Source: JAPOXR01 sp964291445 (lineage in GTDB: Bacteria > Pseudomonadota > Alphaproteobacteria > Rhodobacterales > Rhodobacteraceae). From it: a stretch of DNA of 64,000 bases. The stretch covers positions 310,001-374,000 of the forward strand of contig OZ219862.1 in NCBI GenBank assembly GCA_964291445.2, in the 5' to 3' direction. Shown here piece after piece: positions 45,833 through 53,929 of the stretch. A model generated the notes under the pieces. It was not told the DNA's origin. It ran no database searches and saw nothing but the letters and a program-made list of their open reading frames with translations. How positions within the stretch are numbered: the first letter of the stretch is position 1; each line of letters opens with the position of its first letter. The translations under genes and the position numbers were made by a program.

Positions 45833-46660
45833 ATGAAAGCGAAACACAATCTTGCCAATCTGGAGGCGATGGCGACGCGGCTTCGATTGCACGTCGTGAA
45901 CATGGTGGCGCCATCGGGCCAGGGATATGTGCAGCAGGGGCTGGGTGCAGCAGACATCTTCACCTCGATCTATTTTTCCGAAGCGGCGATGGACCCGGCC
46001 AATCCGTCCTGGCCGGATCGGGACCGCGTGTTTCTGACCACGGCGCACAACACGGCCATCCTCTATGCCACCCTGGCAGAGCGCGGGTTTTTCCCGGTCA
46101 GCGACCTCGATACCTATGTCACCGACGGCTCGACGCTGGAAATCAACGCTTCCGAGCGCATCGGGCCGTGTGTCGAGGCAACCTGCGGGTCTTTGGGGCA
46201 AGGACTGTCCGTGGCCATTGGCTGCGCAATGGCGGCCAAACGCCAGGGCCGTGCGAGCCGCCACTACGTAATTATCGGTGATGGTGAAATGCAGGAAGGG
46301 CAGGTTTGGGAGGCGGCGATGCTTGCCGGAACCAGCGGCCTTGATAACCTGTGCGTCATCGTCGACTACAACTTCGTGCAATCCGAGGGACCGATGGATC
46401 TCGTGATGTCACTGGAGCCCTTGACATGCAAGATGGAGAGCTTCGGGTTTGCCTGCCAGGAGGTTGACGGCAACGACATCACCGCCTTGCTCGCGGCCTA
46501 CGACACGGCCCGCGAGACCAGGGGCAGGCCGAGCTTCATCAAGGCCAATACGTTGATGGGCAAGGGTGTGGGCTCGCTCGAAGGCCTGATGTTCCATCAA
46601 TTGCGTTTTCCACCGGAAGTCGCGGCATCGGCGCGCGCTGAATTGGAGGCACGGCTGTGA
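45833..46660 (+). CDS. Transketolase, N-terminal (TPP-binding) subunit (second pair)
   Basis: A 275-residue transketolase first half. The TPP motif is IIGDGEMQEGQVWEAAMLAG...IVDYNFVQSEG, and GSLGQGLSVAIGCAMAAKRQG is conserved. It differs clearly from the minus-strand copy at 38301-39143, so this is not a recent duplication. It overlaps the next gene by GTGA and starts the operon that diverges from gntR. With the following subunit it should move a two-carbon unit between ketose and aldose; having two sets suggests two different donors or two successive cleavages. Confidence 0.9.
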   Translation: MKAKHNLANLEAMATRLRLHVVNMVAPSGQGYVQQGLGAADIFTSIYFSEAAMDPANPSWPDRDRVFLTTAHNTAILYATLAERGFFPVSDLDTYVTDGSTLEINASERIGPCVEATCGSLGQGLSVAIGCAMAAKRQGRASRHYVIIGDGEMQEGQVWEAAMLAGTSGLDNLCVIVDYNFVQSEGPMDLVMSLEPLTCKMESFGFACQEVDGNDITALLAAYDTARETRGRPSFIKANTLMGKGVGSLEGLMFHQLRFPPEVAASARAELEARL

Positions 46661-47643
46661 ACAAGACCCTGACCCAACTGGAAGCGGCAGATTTCATAAA
46701 TCGCTCCTTCAAGCCTCTGCCGCGGGCCTATGGCGATGCGTTGGTCGAGGCGGCGCTGGCGGATTCCCGCATTGTCGCGCTTTGCGCCGACCTTGTGCCA
46801 CCGACGGAAACCGACCGCTTCCGCGATGAACTTCCCGAACGATTTCACAATGTCGGCATTGCCGAAGCAAACATGATCGGGGTGGCAGGCGGGATGGCCC
46901 GTTCCGGCGAGATCCCCTTTTGTCACTCGTTCTGCGCCTTCGTCACCAAGCGGGCATACGACCAGATCACCATGCAGGCGGCCTATCCCAACCTGCCGGT
47001 CAAGCTCGTCGGGTTCTTGCCCGGCGTTGCGACCCTGCTTGGTGTCTCACATCAGGCGATCGAGGATGTGGCAATCATGCGAGCGGTGCCCAACATGGCA
47101 ATCTTCGAGCCGTCGGGGCCCGAATACCACGCGGCCATGGTCAAGCTGGCATTGGATTGGGACGGACCCGTCTATCTGCGGATGAAGCGGCCAGAGACAA
47201 CTCCCCCGGAATTTGCCCCGCTGAGCCTTGAAATCGGAAAAGGCGTGATCCGGCGGGAGGGAAGCGACCTGACCATCATTGCCGCCGGCTTGTGCGTATC
47301 GGAAGCGCTGAAGGCTGCCATGGAACTGGCGGGCACCGGGGTCTCGGCGCGTGTCGTCGACATGGCCTCGCTCAAACCGATCGATTCCGGCCTGATCCTC
47401 GACTCTGCCGCGGCCACCGGCGCCATTGTCACGGCCGAAAACCACAATATAATCGGCGGACTTGGATCCGCCGTCGCCGAAGTGCTGATGGAAGAAGGCA
47501 TTGGGCTGCCCTTCAAGCGCGTCGGCGTGGATGATCGATTCTGCGAAGGCGGCACGACGCCGTATCTCATGCACAAGTTCGGCCTCGATACATTGGCGAT
47601 TGCCAATGCTGCGGGGGACGTCATGCAAAGGAAGAAAGGGTAG
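46657..47643 (+). CDS. Transketolase, C-terminal subunit (second pair)
   Basis: A 328-residue partner of the preceding subunit. The pyrimidine-binding region is ELPERFHNVGIAEANMIGVA, with the catalytic Glu in GIAEAN, and the end is the usual transketolase C-terminal domain (TAENHNIIGGLGSAVAEVLM). It begins with GTG, overlapping the stop of the upstream gene (GTGA), which ensures equal amounts of the two halves. A 276-base gap follows before the enolase-superfamily gene. Confidence 0.9.
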   Translation: MNKTLTQLEAADFINRSFKPLPRAYGDALVEAALADSRIVALCADLVPPTETDRFRDELPERFHNVGIAEANMIGVAGGMARSGEIPFCHSFCAFVTKRAYDQITMQAAYPNLPVKLVGFLPGVATLLGVSHQAIEDVAIMRAVPNMAIFEPSGPEYHAAMVKLALDWDGPVYLRMKRPETTPPEFAPLSLEIGKGVIRREGSDLTIIAAGLCVSEALKAAMELAGTGVSARVVDMASLKPIDSGLILDSAAATGAIVTAENHNIIGGLGSAVAEVLMEEGIGLPFKRVGVDDRFCEGGTTPYLMHKFGLDTLAIANAAGDVMQRKKG

Positions 47644-47919
47644 CCCGTGCGCCCTGGCATGAATTCGGGCCCGGCCGGCGTTGCACGGAATCGTTCCGGT
47701 TGCTCTTGCACGCAGACCCCGCGGGTCGGACCGGAAAGCTCCCGACTGCCAGGACGACTGTAATGAAAACGGGCCGTGTTGCCGTGCCTTCGATGCCAAG
47801 CGGATATGCCTGGGACACGCCCCATACCGCCATGCCGCCCGGCACCTTCGGGAATCCGGATGGCGGCACAATTCCCGCCAGGCCATTGGTGAATTTCTGC
47901 ACGTTCGGGAGCCCGGCCC

Positions 47920-49077
47920 ATGTCAGGATCTGACATGCGGCTTCGAGACAGCATCCGGATCGCGGGTATCGACGTATTCCCGATCAGGGCATCGGGCGGC
48001 GTGTCTCCCAGGATGGCGCTTGGAACAATGCCCACACGGCCTGCCCTGCTTGTCCGAATCCGGGATGGATCCGGGTGTTTTGGCTGGGGCGAAGTCTGGG
48101 CAAACTTTCCGCCCCGCGCCAATTTGCACAAGGCGCATGTCATCGAGGATGTGTTTGCCTCCCATCTCGAGGGGCTCACCTTCGCCGACCCGCGTGAGGT
48201 GCAGACTGAATTGCGGTCAAGGTTTTCCGTATTCTTCCTGCATGTCGGCCAGGCCCGGGTTCTCGAACATGTTCTTGCCGGCCTCGACACCGCTCTCTGG
48301 GACCTGGCGCTACGACATGCGGGCGTTTCCTTTGCGGAATTCATGCATCTGGCCCGGCCTTCGGCCCGGACTTATGCGACCTCGATCAATGCGGAAGACC
48401 TTGAGACCATGATCCCGCGGCATGCGGGGCTTGGACAGACACATTTCAAGCTCAAGATCGGGTTTGCCGAGCATGACAACATTGAAATCGTACAGCGCGC
48501 GGCAGTGCTTTGCCCGCAAGGCTCACATATCATGGTGGACAGCAATCAGTCCTGGACGCTCGCAAAGGCAAAATCCTCGCTCCAGGCCATTGAATGCTTC
48601 GACCCCTATTTCGCCGAAGAGGCATTGCCCGCAGATGCACCCCTTGCTGCCTGGGAGGAATTGGCCAACGCCACGCGAATCCCGCTGGCCGCCGGAGAGA
48701 ACATCTATTCCATCGACGACTTCCTGGCCATGACCCGCGCTGGGATACGCGTATTGCAACCGGATGTTGCCAAATGGGGCGGTGTGTCGGGAGCGCTTGA
48801 ACTTGCGGATGCTGTTCCCGGAGACGTGCTGATTTGGCCACACTTCATGGGAGCCGCCATTGGCCAAATGGCAGCCCTGTCGATCAGCGCCGTCTTGGGC
48901 AAGGCCTCGTCCTGTGAAGTTGACGTGAACGACAACGCGTTGCGGACCATGCTTTGCGGCGATGCCATCACGATCCGAAATGGCGAGATTGCACTGCCCT
49001 CGGGGCCGGGGCTGGTCCGGCCGCCCGAAGTCGAGGCGCTTGAAGAATTCATGGACACGGCACCCCGGGACCGATGA
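47920..49077 (+). CDS. Enolase superfamily enzyme (MR/MLE type), cluster-associated
   Basis: A 385-residue enolase-superfamily protein. Active-site elements are FKLKIGFAEHD (KxK), MVDSNQSWT, YFAEEALPAD, AAGENIYSIDD, QPDVAKWGG and WPHFMGAAIGQM (Asp-His pair region). This is the mandelate-racemase subgroup, typically dehydrating or epimerising acid sugars. ATG at 47920 has GGGAG eight bases upstream; ATG at 47935 with AGGA is equally possible. Its end overlaps the flavoprotein gene by ATGA. In this cluster it could dehydrate the desulfated acid before transketolase action. It is only distantly similar to the 14953 enzyme. Confidence 0.86.
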   Translation: MSGSDMRLRDSIRIAGIDVFPIRASGGVSPRMALGTMPTRPALLVRIRDGSGCFGWGEVWANFPPRANLHKAHVIEDVFASHLEGLTFADPREVQTELRSRFSVFFLHVGQARVLEHVLAGLDTALWDLALRHAGVSFAEFMHLARPSARTYATSINAEDLETMIPRHAGLGQTHFKLKIGFAEHDNIEIVQRAAVLCPQGSHIMVDSNQSWTLAKAKSSLQAIECFDPYFAEEALPADAPLAAWEELANATRIPLAAGENIYSIDDFLAMTRAGIRVLQPDVAKWGGVSGALELADAVPGDVLIWPHFMGAAIGQMAALSISAVLGKASSCEVDVNDNALRTMLCGDAITIRNGEIALPSGPGLVRPPEVEALEEFMDTAPRDR

Positions 49078-50711
49078 CGGCGAATTCCTGGCTCCAGCGG
49101 TTTTCGGATGCGATTATATCCACGGACCGGTCCCGAATTGCACGACTCTTCACCAGGGATGCTCTCTGGCGTGACTACCTGCCATTTGGATGGACGCTGC
49201 AAACGGTTGAAGGGAGGGAAGCCATTGCAGAATTCGGTGCCAGTTCCGGCGCCTCGCCAGGTTTTCGAAATGCGGTATTCGAAGGGGCGTCAACCGACAG
49301 CGAAGGACTTTTTCACTTTGATACGGCGGAAGGCAAGGGACGCGGGCATGTCCGCACCTCGAATGATCTCTGCAAAACGCTCTTCACACAACTCGATGAT
49401 TTGACCTCCCCGGCAAGGCAGGACGGAATTCCGGTTCAACCATTTGTCCTCGTCATTGGCGGAGGACAGGGTGGCCTTGCCCTCGGTGCACAATTGTCCG
49501 ATTTGGGCGTTCCCTATCTCATTGTCGACAAGTTGCCACGTGTCGGCGATCAGTGGCGGTCTCGCTATGGCAGTCTCGTCCTGCACGACCCGGTCTGGTA
49601 CGACCACATGCCCTTCAAACCCTTCCCCGAAGATTGGCCGGTCTTCACGCCAAAGGACCAGATGGGAGATTGGCTGGAAGCCTATGCCGAAGATCTGAAC
49701 CTCGAAATCCGGACCAACACGGCGCTGGAAAATGCCACCTTTGACCGGAGCAGCCAAACCTGGACAGCGCAGTTGCGGCAGGGCGGTGAGTGCATGTCAC
49801 TGAGGCCGCCGCATATTGTCATGGCGCTGGGATTGTCCGGGCTCCCCAACACCCCGACCATCGACGGGCAGGACGTCTTTGAGGGCCCGCAACTTCATTC
49901 AAGCGAATACACGGATGGAACGCAATTCACGGAGATGGATGTCGTGGTGGTCGGTGCAAACAATTCTGCCCATGATATCGCATGTGATCTCGTCATGGCC
50001 GGGGCTCGGCCGACGCTACTGCAACGCTCGTCCTCTCTCGTCGTAAGACAGGCAGATTACTGCGACCGGATTCTCGGGCCCCTCTATTCGGCGCAAGCCA
50101 TCGCAAAGGGCATCACCACGGAGATTGCCGATATCCTGCAGGCGGCGATTCCACTGCGCGCCCTGGAGAAGAAACACCACAACATATGGAACGGGATCCG
50201 CTCCGATCAACGCGCATATTATCAACGGCTGACCGCCGCAGGATTTGCCCTCGATTTTGCCGAAGATGGCACCGGGCTGGGCATGAAGTACCGACGCACG
50301 GCGTCTGGATATTATATCGACGTTGGCGCTGCCGCGATGGTCATGGATGGTCGTATCGGCGTGAAGTCTGGTCACGGCATCAGCCATCTCGACAAGCGTG
50401 CCGTGCACCTGGAAAACGGTGATGCGCTCAAGGCAGATGCGATCATTTATGCCACGGGGTACGGAGGCATGACCGACTGGGTTGCACAACTCGTGAATCG
50501 TGAAACTGCGGACCGTGTTGGGCCCTGTTGGGGTTATGGCTCCAACACGAAGGGAGATCCGGGGCCGTGGGTCGGCGAGTTGCGGAACATGTGGGTGGAG
50601 ACTGCCCAACCCGGACTCTGGTTCACTGGCGGCAACTTGTCGCAGGCGCGCTACTACTCCCGATTCCTTGCCCTGCAACTGGCCAGGAATTTCCGTAACA
50701 GGAGGGCCTGA
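49074..50711 (+). CDS. Flavin-containing monooxygenase with N-terminal NTF2-like domain
   Basis: A 545-residue protein. Residues ~1-110 form an NTF2/SnoaL-like domain (ARLFTRDALWRDYLPFGWTL). The rest is a class B flavoprotein monooxygenase-like unit: FAD motif VLVIGGGQGGLALGAQL, NADPH motif VVVVGANNSAHDIACDLV, and the late ATGYGG. Such two-domain proteins are widespread in soil and marine bacteria and oxidise organic substrates at heteroatoms or carbonyls; few are characterised. It overlaps the enolase-type gene by ATGA and ends the plus-strand operon. Confidence 0.88.
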   Translation: MTANSWLQRFSDAIISTDRSRIARLFTRDALWRDYLPFGWTLQTVEGREAIAEFGASSGASPGFRNAVFEGASTDSEGLFHFDTAEGKGRGHVRTSNDLCKTLFTQLDDLTSPARQDGIPVQPFVLVIGGGQGGLALGAQLSDLGVPYLIVDKLPRVGDQWRSRYGSLVLHDPVWYDHMPFKPFPEDWPVFTPKDQMGDWLEAYAEDLNLEIRTNTALENATFDRSSQTWTAQLRQGGECMSLRPPHIVMALGLSGLPNTPTIDGQDVFEGPQLHSSEYTDGTQFTEMDVVVVGANNSAHDIACDLVMAGARPTLLQRSSSLVVRQADYCDRILGPLYSAQAIAKGITTEIADILQAAIPLRALEKKHHNIWNGIRSDQRAYYQRLTAAGFALDFAEDGTGLGMKYRRTASGYYIDVGAAAMVMDGRIGVKSGHGISHLDKRAVHLENGDALKADAIIYATGYGGMTDWVAQLVNRETADRVGPCWGYGSNTKGDPGPWVGELRNMWVETAQPGLWFTGGNLSQARYYSRFLALQLARNFRNRRA

Positions 50712-50790
50712 TCGACAGCCTCGCGCTTCAAACGAAAGGGTCGGTGCCATTCACGGCGTGATCGACGGCCCAAGCGCATTCAACGACCTG

Positions 50791-51150
50791 GATTCTGACC
50801 TGTATTGTCACCAAGAACAGCGGCATGATCAGACGGGCAATTCAAATGCGCTGCCGGGGACCGGGCGGCCCGGCAGGCTTACCTTGGGGTCGAGGTCAGG
50901 CACGAGAATACCGGTGAGCGGTTGATGGAACTCAGGAAGATCGCTTGGGACCGCTATGGCCTCACCGCATTCTGGTATATTCCACCGCACGCAACCTGTG
51001 TTGCAATGGACGAGATTGCTGATGGCTTGCAAAGCCACGGTGACCCTGAGGCGGCATTCCTGGCGGCCACGATCCTGCAGGAAGTCAAGTCGGGGGCCGC
51101 CGGTGCCACTTGATGAATTCCAGACGGGCGTGATCGAGGTCACGGAGGGT
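50791..51150 (+). pseudogene. Degenerate tandem copy of the small helical gene and the start of its partner
   Basis: This stretch aligns with 51274-51625, including the promoter-like TGTATT, the spacer GTCACC, the small gene and the first ~40 bases of the partner nucleotidyltransferase gene. The start codon of the intact copy (ATGAACAGC) is AAGAACAGC here (50813), and the frame used further downstream is blocked by a TGA at 50826. From 50904 to 51113 the frame is open and similar to the intact protein (ENTGERLMELRKIAWDRYG, then a helical tail ending at TGA). A 62-residue product from ATG 50925 cannot be excluded. The partner gene copy ends after a short stretch of homology. Confidence 0.7.
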
Positions 51151-51282
51151 CCATCGCCAACTGAGAAATGGCCTGAAATGACGATTGATGTGACTTCTGC
51201 TGGAAAACCGATTGCGGCCTGTCCAGGTTACGTCCGGGCTTGGTCGCAGCCAGACAGGCTTAAAATCCGGCAGGATTCGACC

Positions 51283-51288
51283 TATATT
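51283..51288 (+). promoter_or_regulatory. Putative -10 element of a leaderless transcript
   Basis: TATATT ends six bases before the ATG at 51295, so transcription from it would begin at or next to the start codon. No ribosome binding site precedes that ATG, which agrees with leaderless translation. The same spacing is kept in the degenerate copy (TGTATT at 50801-50806). No strong -35 box is seen. Confidence 0.45.
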
Positions 51289-51294
51289 GTCACC

Positions 51295-51585
51295 ATGAAC
51301 AGCAGCGTGATCGACAGGCGACACAGGTGCAGCGCCGAACAGCGTGCCGCGCGATTCGGCATTGCTCTCAAATACGAGGATATCGGCGAGCGGTTGATGG
51401 AACTCAGGAAGATCGCCTGGGATCGCTATGGCGCAACTGCCCTCTGGTCGACTCCCCCGCATGCGACCTACGATTCAATGTATGCAGTTGTGGACGGTCT
51501 TCGCAGCGATGGGGATTTGGAGGCAGCCTATTTGGCGGCCGCGATCCTGAAGGAAATCGGAATGCGTACCGCCCGTGCCACTTGA
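51295..51585 (+). CDS. Small helical protein, first gene of a putative two-gene toxin-antitoxin-like module
   Basis: A 96-residue protein I do not recognise. The predicted structure is mostly helical: a basic N-terminus (RRHRCSAEQRAARFG), then YEDIGERLMELRKIAWDRYG, and two more helices (YDSMYAVVDGLRSDGDLEAA and LAAAILKEIG). Its end overlaps the nucleotidyltransferase gene by eleven bases, which implies a functional pair as in AbiE-type systems, although AbiEi antitoxins are winged-helix proteins and this is not obviously one. A degenerate copy lies directly upstream. It could be an antitoxin or a regulatory or substrate-binding partner; that is inference. Confidence 0.6.
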   Translation: MNSSVIDRRHRCSAEQRAARFGIALKYEDIGERLMELRKIAWDRYGATALWSTPPHATYDSMYAVVDGLRSDGDLEAAYLAAAILKEIGMRTARAT

Positions 51586-52465
51586 CGACTTTCAGAAAAG
51601 CGTCATTGCGATCATCAGCCGCAATCGCAGCCCCAAGAGCCCGTTTACAGGTGGCAGCGTGATCCAGTTGCACGGAACCCGCCTGACAGACGATCAGGAC
51701 ATTGTTGTGGCCGATGATGATTTCCTTGATGACTTGGTCACGGCTGACCAGGAGGCGCTGGAGGCAGCCGGGTTCACGGTCAAGCAGCATCGAAGGTATC
51801 CGGGCTTCAGGGATTTCAGGATCATGAAGCCCATGATCGGAACCACGACCCTGCAGTGGACCGCGGCGCTTGCAAACGAGTATTTTGCGCCGGTTCCCGA
51901 CGACTTGTTCGGCTACCGGCTGCATTTTGTTGATCTTGCTGTCAACAAGTCGGTGGCGGCTGCCAACAGGCTCAAGAAACGGGACTTCATGGATTTGGTG
52001 ATGCTGGACCGACACGTCATGCCGCTCTGGCGGATGGTCTGCGCCGCCGCAGGCAAGCGACCGGACATCAACCCGTTCTCCATGGTTGAAAGGATCTCCC
52101 GTAATTGGGACGCAGCCGCCAGGAAAGATGCTCCAGGCGATCGGCTGGTCACGACCACCGAAGTCTCGCTCAGCGAGATTGGGGATAGTCTCGATTCCAT
52201 GCTTTTCGAAGTTCGGAGGATCTTGGATGATGTTCCTCCCAAGAGTTTGGGTCGTCTCCAGGTTGATGAGTCAGGTCAGCCCGTGCTCGATCGTGAAATC
52301 ACGACCGGCGGACGCTGGAAGGCGCCGATGCCAGGCGGCGCCCTCCCGGCATTTCCCGGCATGGACAGCGAGATGATTGCCGGCCTGATCGCCGAATATG
52401 GACCCGAGGGTAGCCGGTACACTGGAGATGCCCGACCGGAAGCTGGCGTGGACAAGGGTGGCTGA
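51575..52465 (+). CDS. Nucleotidyltransferase AbiEii/DUF1814-like protein
   Basis: A 296-residue protein starting with GTG, overlapping the small gene by eleven bases. FTGGSVIQLHGTRLTDDQDI (GGS at 26-28, DQD at 40-42) matches the GGxxL...R-S/T-x-D-x-D nucleotidyltransferase motif of AbiEii/AbiGii-type toxins and of related nucleotidyltransferases. Further on, LHFVDLAVNKSVAAANRLKK followed by RDFMDLVML fits the conserved K-x-x-A...R...RD-x-x-DL segment of that group. The last ~90 residues are not recognised. AbiEii toxins modify tRNA with nucleotides and block phage growth; whether this one does is unknown. It lies 211 bases before tRNA-Ser. Confidence 0.6.
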   Translation: MPLDDFQKSVIAIISRNRSPKSPFTGGSVIQLHGTRLTDDQDIVVADDDFLDDLVTADQEALEAAGFTVKQHRRYPGFRDFRIMKPMIGTTTLQWTAALANEYFAPVPDDLFGYRLHFVDLAVNKSVAAANRLKKRDFMDLVMLDRHVMPLWRMVCAAAGKRPDINPFSMVERISRNWDAAARKDAPGDRLVTTTEVSLSEIGDSLDSMLFEVRRILDDVPPKSLGRLQVDESGQPVLDREITTGGRWKAPMPGGALPAFPGMDSEMIAGLIAEYGPEGSRYTGDARPEAGVDKGG

Positions 52466-52676
52466 CTGATCGACCCGGAAGGCGCCGCTGTCCCTCGGCA
52501 TGCCAGACCGTGGGAATGGCCGGTCCGGATGACATCCCGCTTTCCGTCCACGCGGTCGGAAGCGATCCGGCCGGTCACTGTGCTGCCGGCGGTGCCGAGC
52601 AACGAGAAAAGGGCTGGTCAGAACGAGGATTTGTGCCTTTGCCGATGCGCGACATATTCGGTAATATGGTTGGTAA

Positions 52677-52766
52677 GGAGAGGTGGCCGAGTGGTCGAAG
52701 GCGCACGCCTGGAACGCGTGTAGGCGGTAACCCGTCTCCAGGGTTCGAATCCCTGTCTCTCCGCCA
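52677..52766 (+). tRNA. tRNA-Ser (anticodon GGA)
   Basis: The gene opens GGAGAGGTGGCCGAGTGG and closes CCCTGTCTCTCCGCCA. The acceptor stem pairs with one G-T wobble, the anticodon stem CACGC/GCGTG encloses CTGGAAC (anticodon GGA), the long variable arm fits serine, and the 3' CCA is encoded. tRNA-Ser genes are common integration sites; the accessory genes just upstream fit this, but no integrase or attachment repeat was found. Confidence 0.96.
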
Positions 52767-52928
52767 CGAACCTTGTTCGAAATTGCAGGGATTAGCTGGC
52801 AGAGTCTCCATTGCCGGAAGATTCGGGCAACTCCGGCGGCCCCGCTTCTCCCTGGCAAGGCCCGGCAATGCGGTCGTGGCTTGGCAAACTGGCCGGAGAC
52901 ATCCCCGCGGCCCGCCAGCGCCCGGACG

Positions 52929-53693
52929 TCACGTGGCGTAATTCGATCCTTCCTCGTCGAGAATTGCTTTCAACTCGGAAAAATGCCGGTCGGCGATTTG
53001 CGGATATTCCTCGATCTCGGCCGCGGTTTTTTCTGCCACCTGGTCGGAGAGCGTGCGGAGCGGCTGGCCGGTTTGCAGCGCCTGGATGTAGGTCTCGGCC
53101 GCCCGCTCGAAATAATACATGCGGTTGAAGGCGTCGGCCACCGAGGAGCCGATCACCATGATGCCATGATTGCCCATGATCATGACCTGGTGCATGGGAT
53201 CGGCAAGCAGCGTGGCACATCTGTCGCCCTCCCCCTCGAAGGCCAGACCGCCATAGCAGTCATCGACAACAAGCCGACGATAGAACATGGCCGTGTTCTG
53301 GTCGATCGGCGGCAGCGTCGAGTCTGCCAGGCTGGCAAGCACGGTGGCGTAGACCGGGTGGACATGCATCACGCAGCGGGCATGTCGGCAATTGCGATGA
53401 ACCGCCCCGTGCAGCCCCCACGCGGTCGGGTCCGGTGCATTGGGTCCGGAGGCGCAATCGGCATCGTTTGCGTCGAGCAGCAGCAGTTCCGATGCCCTGA
53501 TCCGGGAAAAATGCACCTGGTTGGGGTTCATCAGGAAACGGGTGCCGTCATCATTGACCGCCAGGCTGAAATGGTTGGCAACCGCCTCGTGCATGTTCAA
53601 TCTCGCCGTCCAGCGAAACGCCGCCGCCAAGTCCTTTCGTTCTGTCCAGTACTCGATGTTCGGGCGAGTTTGCCGCATCAGGATTTCATTCAT
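52929..53693 (-). CDS. Class II aldolase/adducin family protein
   Basis: A 254-residue protein of the class II aldolase/adducin fold, including fuculose- and ribulose-phosphate aldolases and decarboxylases. Zinc-binding histidines are visible in CRHARCVMHVHPVYATVL and MGNHGIMVIGSSV; the early NHFSLAVNDDGTRFLMNP is standard. ATG at 53693 has GGAAGG upstream. Related members in Alphaproteobacteria are mostly uncharacterised and lie alone, as here, next to tRNA-Ser. The substrate and even the reaction (retro-aldol cleavage or not) cannot be decided. Confidence 0.87.
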   Translation of the reverse strand: MNEILMRQTRPNIEYWTERKDLAAAFRWTARLNMHEAVANHFSLAVNDDGTRFLMNPNQVHFSRIRASELLLLDANDADCASGPNAPDPTAWGLHGAVHRNCRHARCVMHVHPVYATVLASLADSTLPPIDQNTAMFYRRLVVDDCYGGLAFEGEGDRCATLLADPMHQVMIMGNHGIMVIGSSVADAFNRMYYFERAAETYIQALQTGQPLRTLSDQVAEKTAAEIEEYPQIADRHFSELKAILDEEGSNYAT

Positions 53694-53929
53694 TTGAAGG
53701 GCCTTCCGCATCCCGGATGATCATCGCCTGATAGCAGTATCGGGCTGTCGCATCCAGACAGCAATGAATGGAATGACGGCACCTGCCTCCCGGCCATGCC
53801 GGCGGCAGCCGGCCCGGGAGGAAGGGCTCCTTGCGGCGCTGGCCCGGCGATCCTGGCTGAATTCGGCCTGCCCGTCCGGGCAAGACCGGCCGTTGCGGTG
53901 GCAGCCGCAAGCTCCGTTCTGCGGGCGGG

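Noticed and set aside
37525..47643. Sulfoquinovose sulfo-transketolase pathway
   Set aside because: Split transketolases fit, but there is no sulfoquinovosidase, isomerase, kinase or sulfolactaldehyde reductase, and the sulfatase points to a sulfate ester rather than a sulfonate.
35776..52766. Genomic island inserted at tRNA-Ser(GGA)
   Set aside because: The gene content fits, but I found no integrase, no copy of the tRNA 3' end at the other side and no clear composition break by eye.
52578..52858. Minus-strand peptide reading GIRTLETGYRLHAFQACAFD
   Set aside because: This is the antisense translation of tRNA-Ser, a common false gene in databases.
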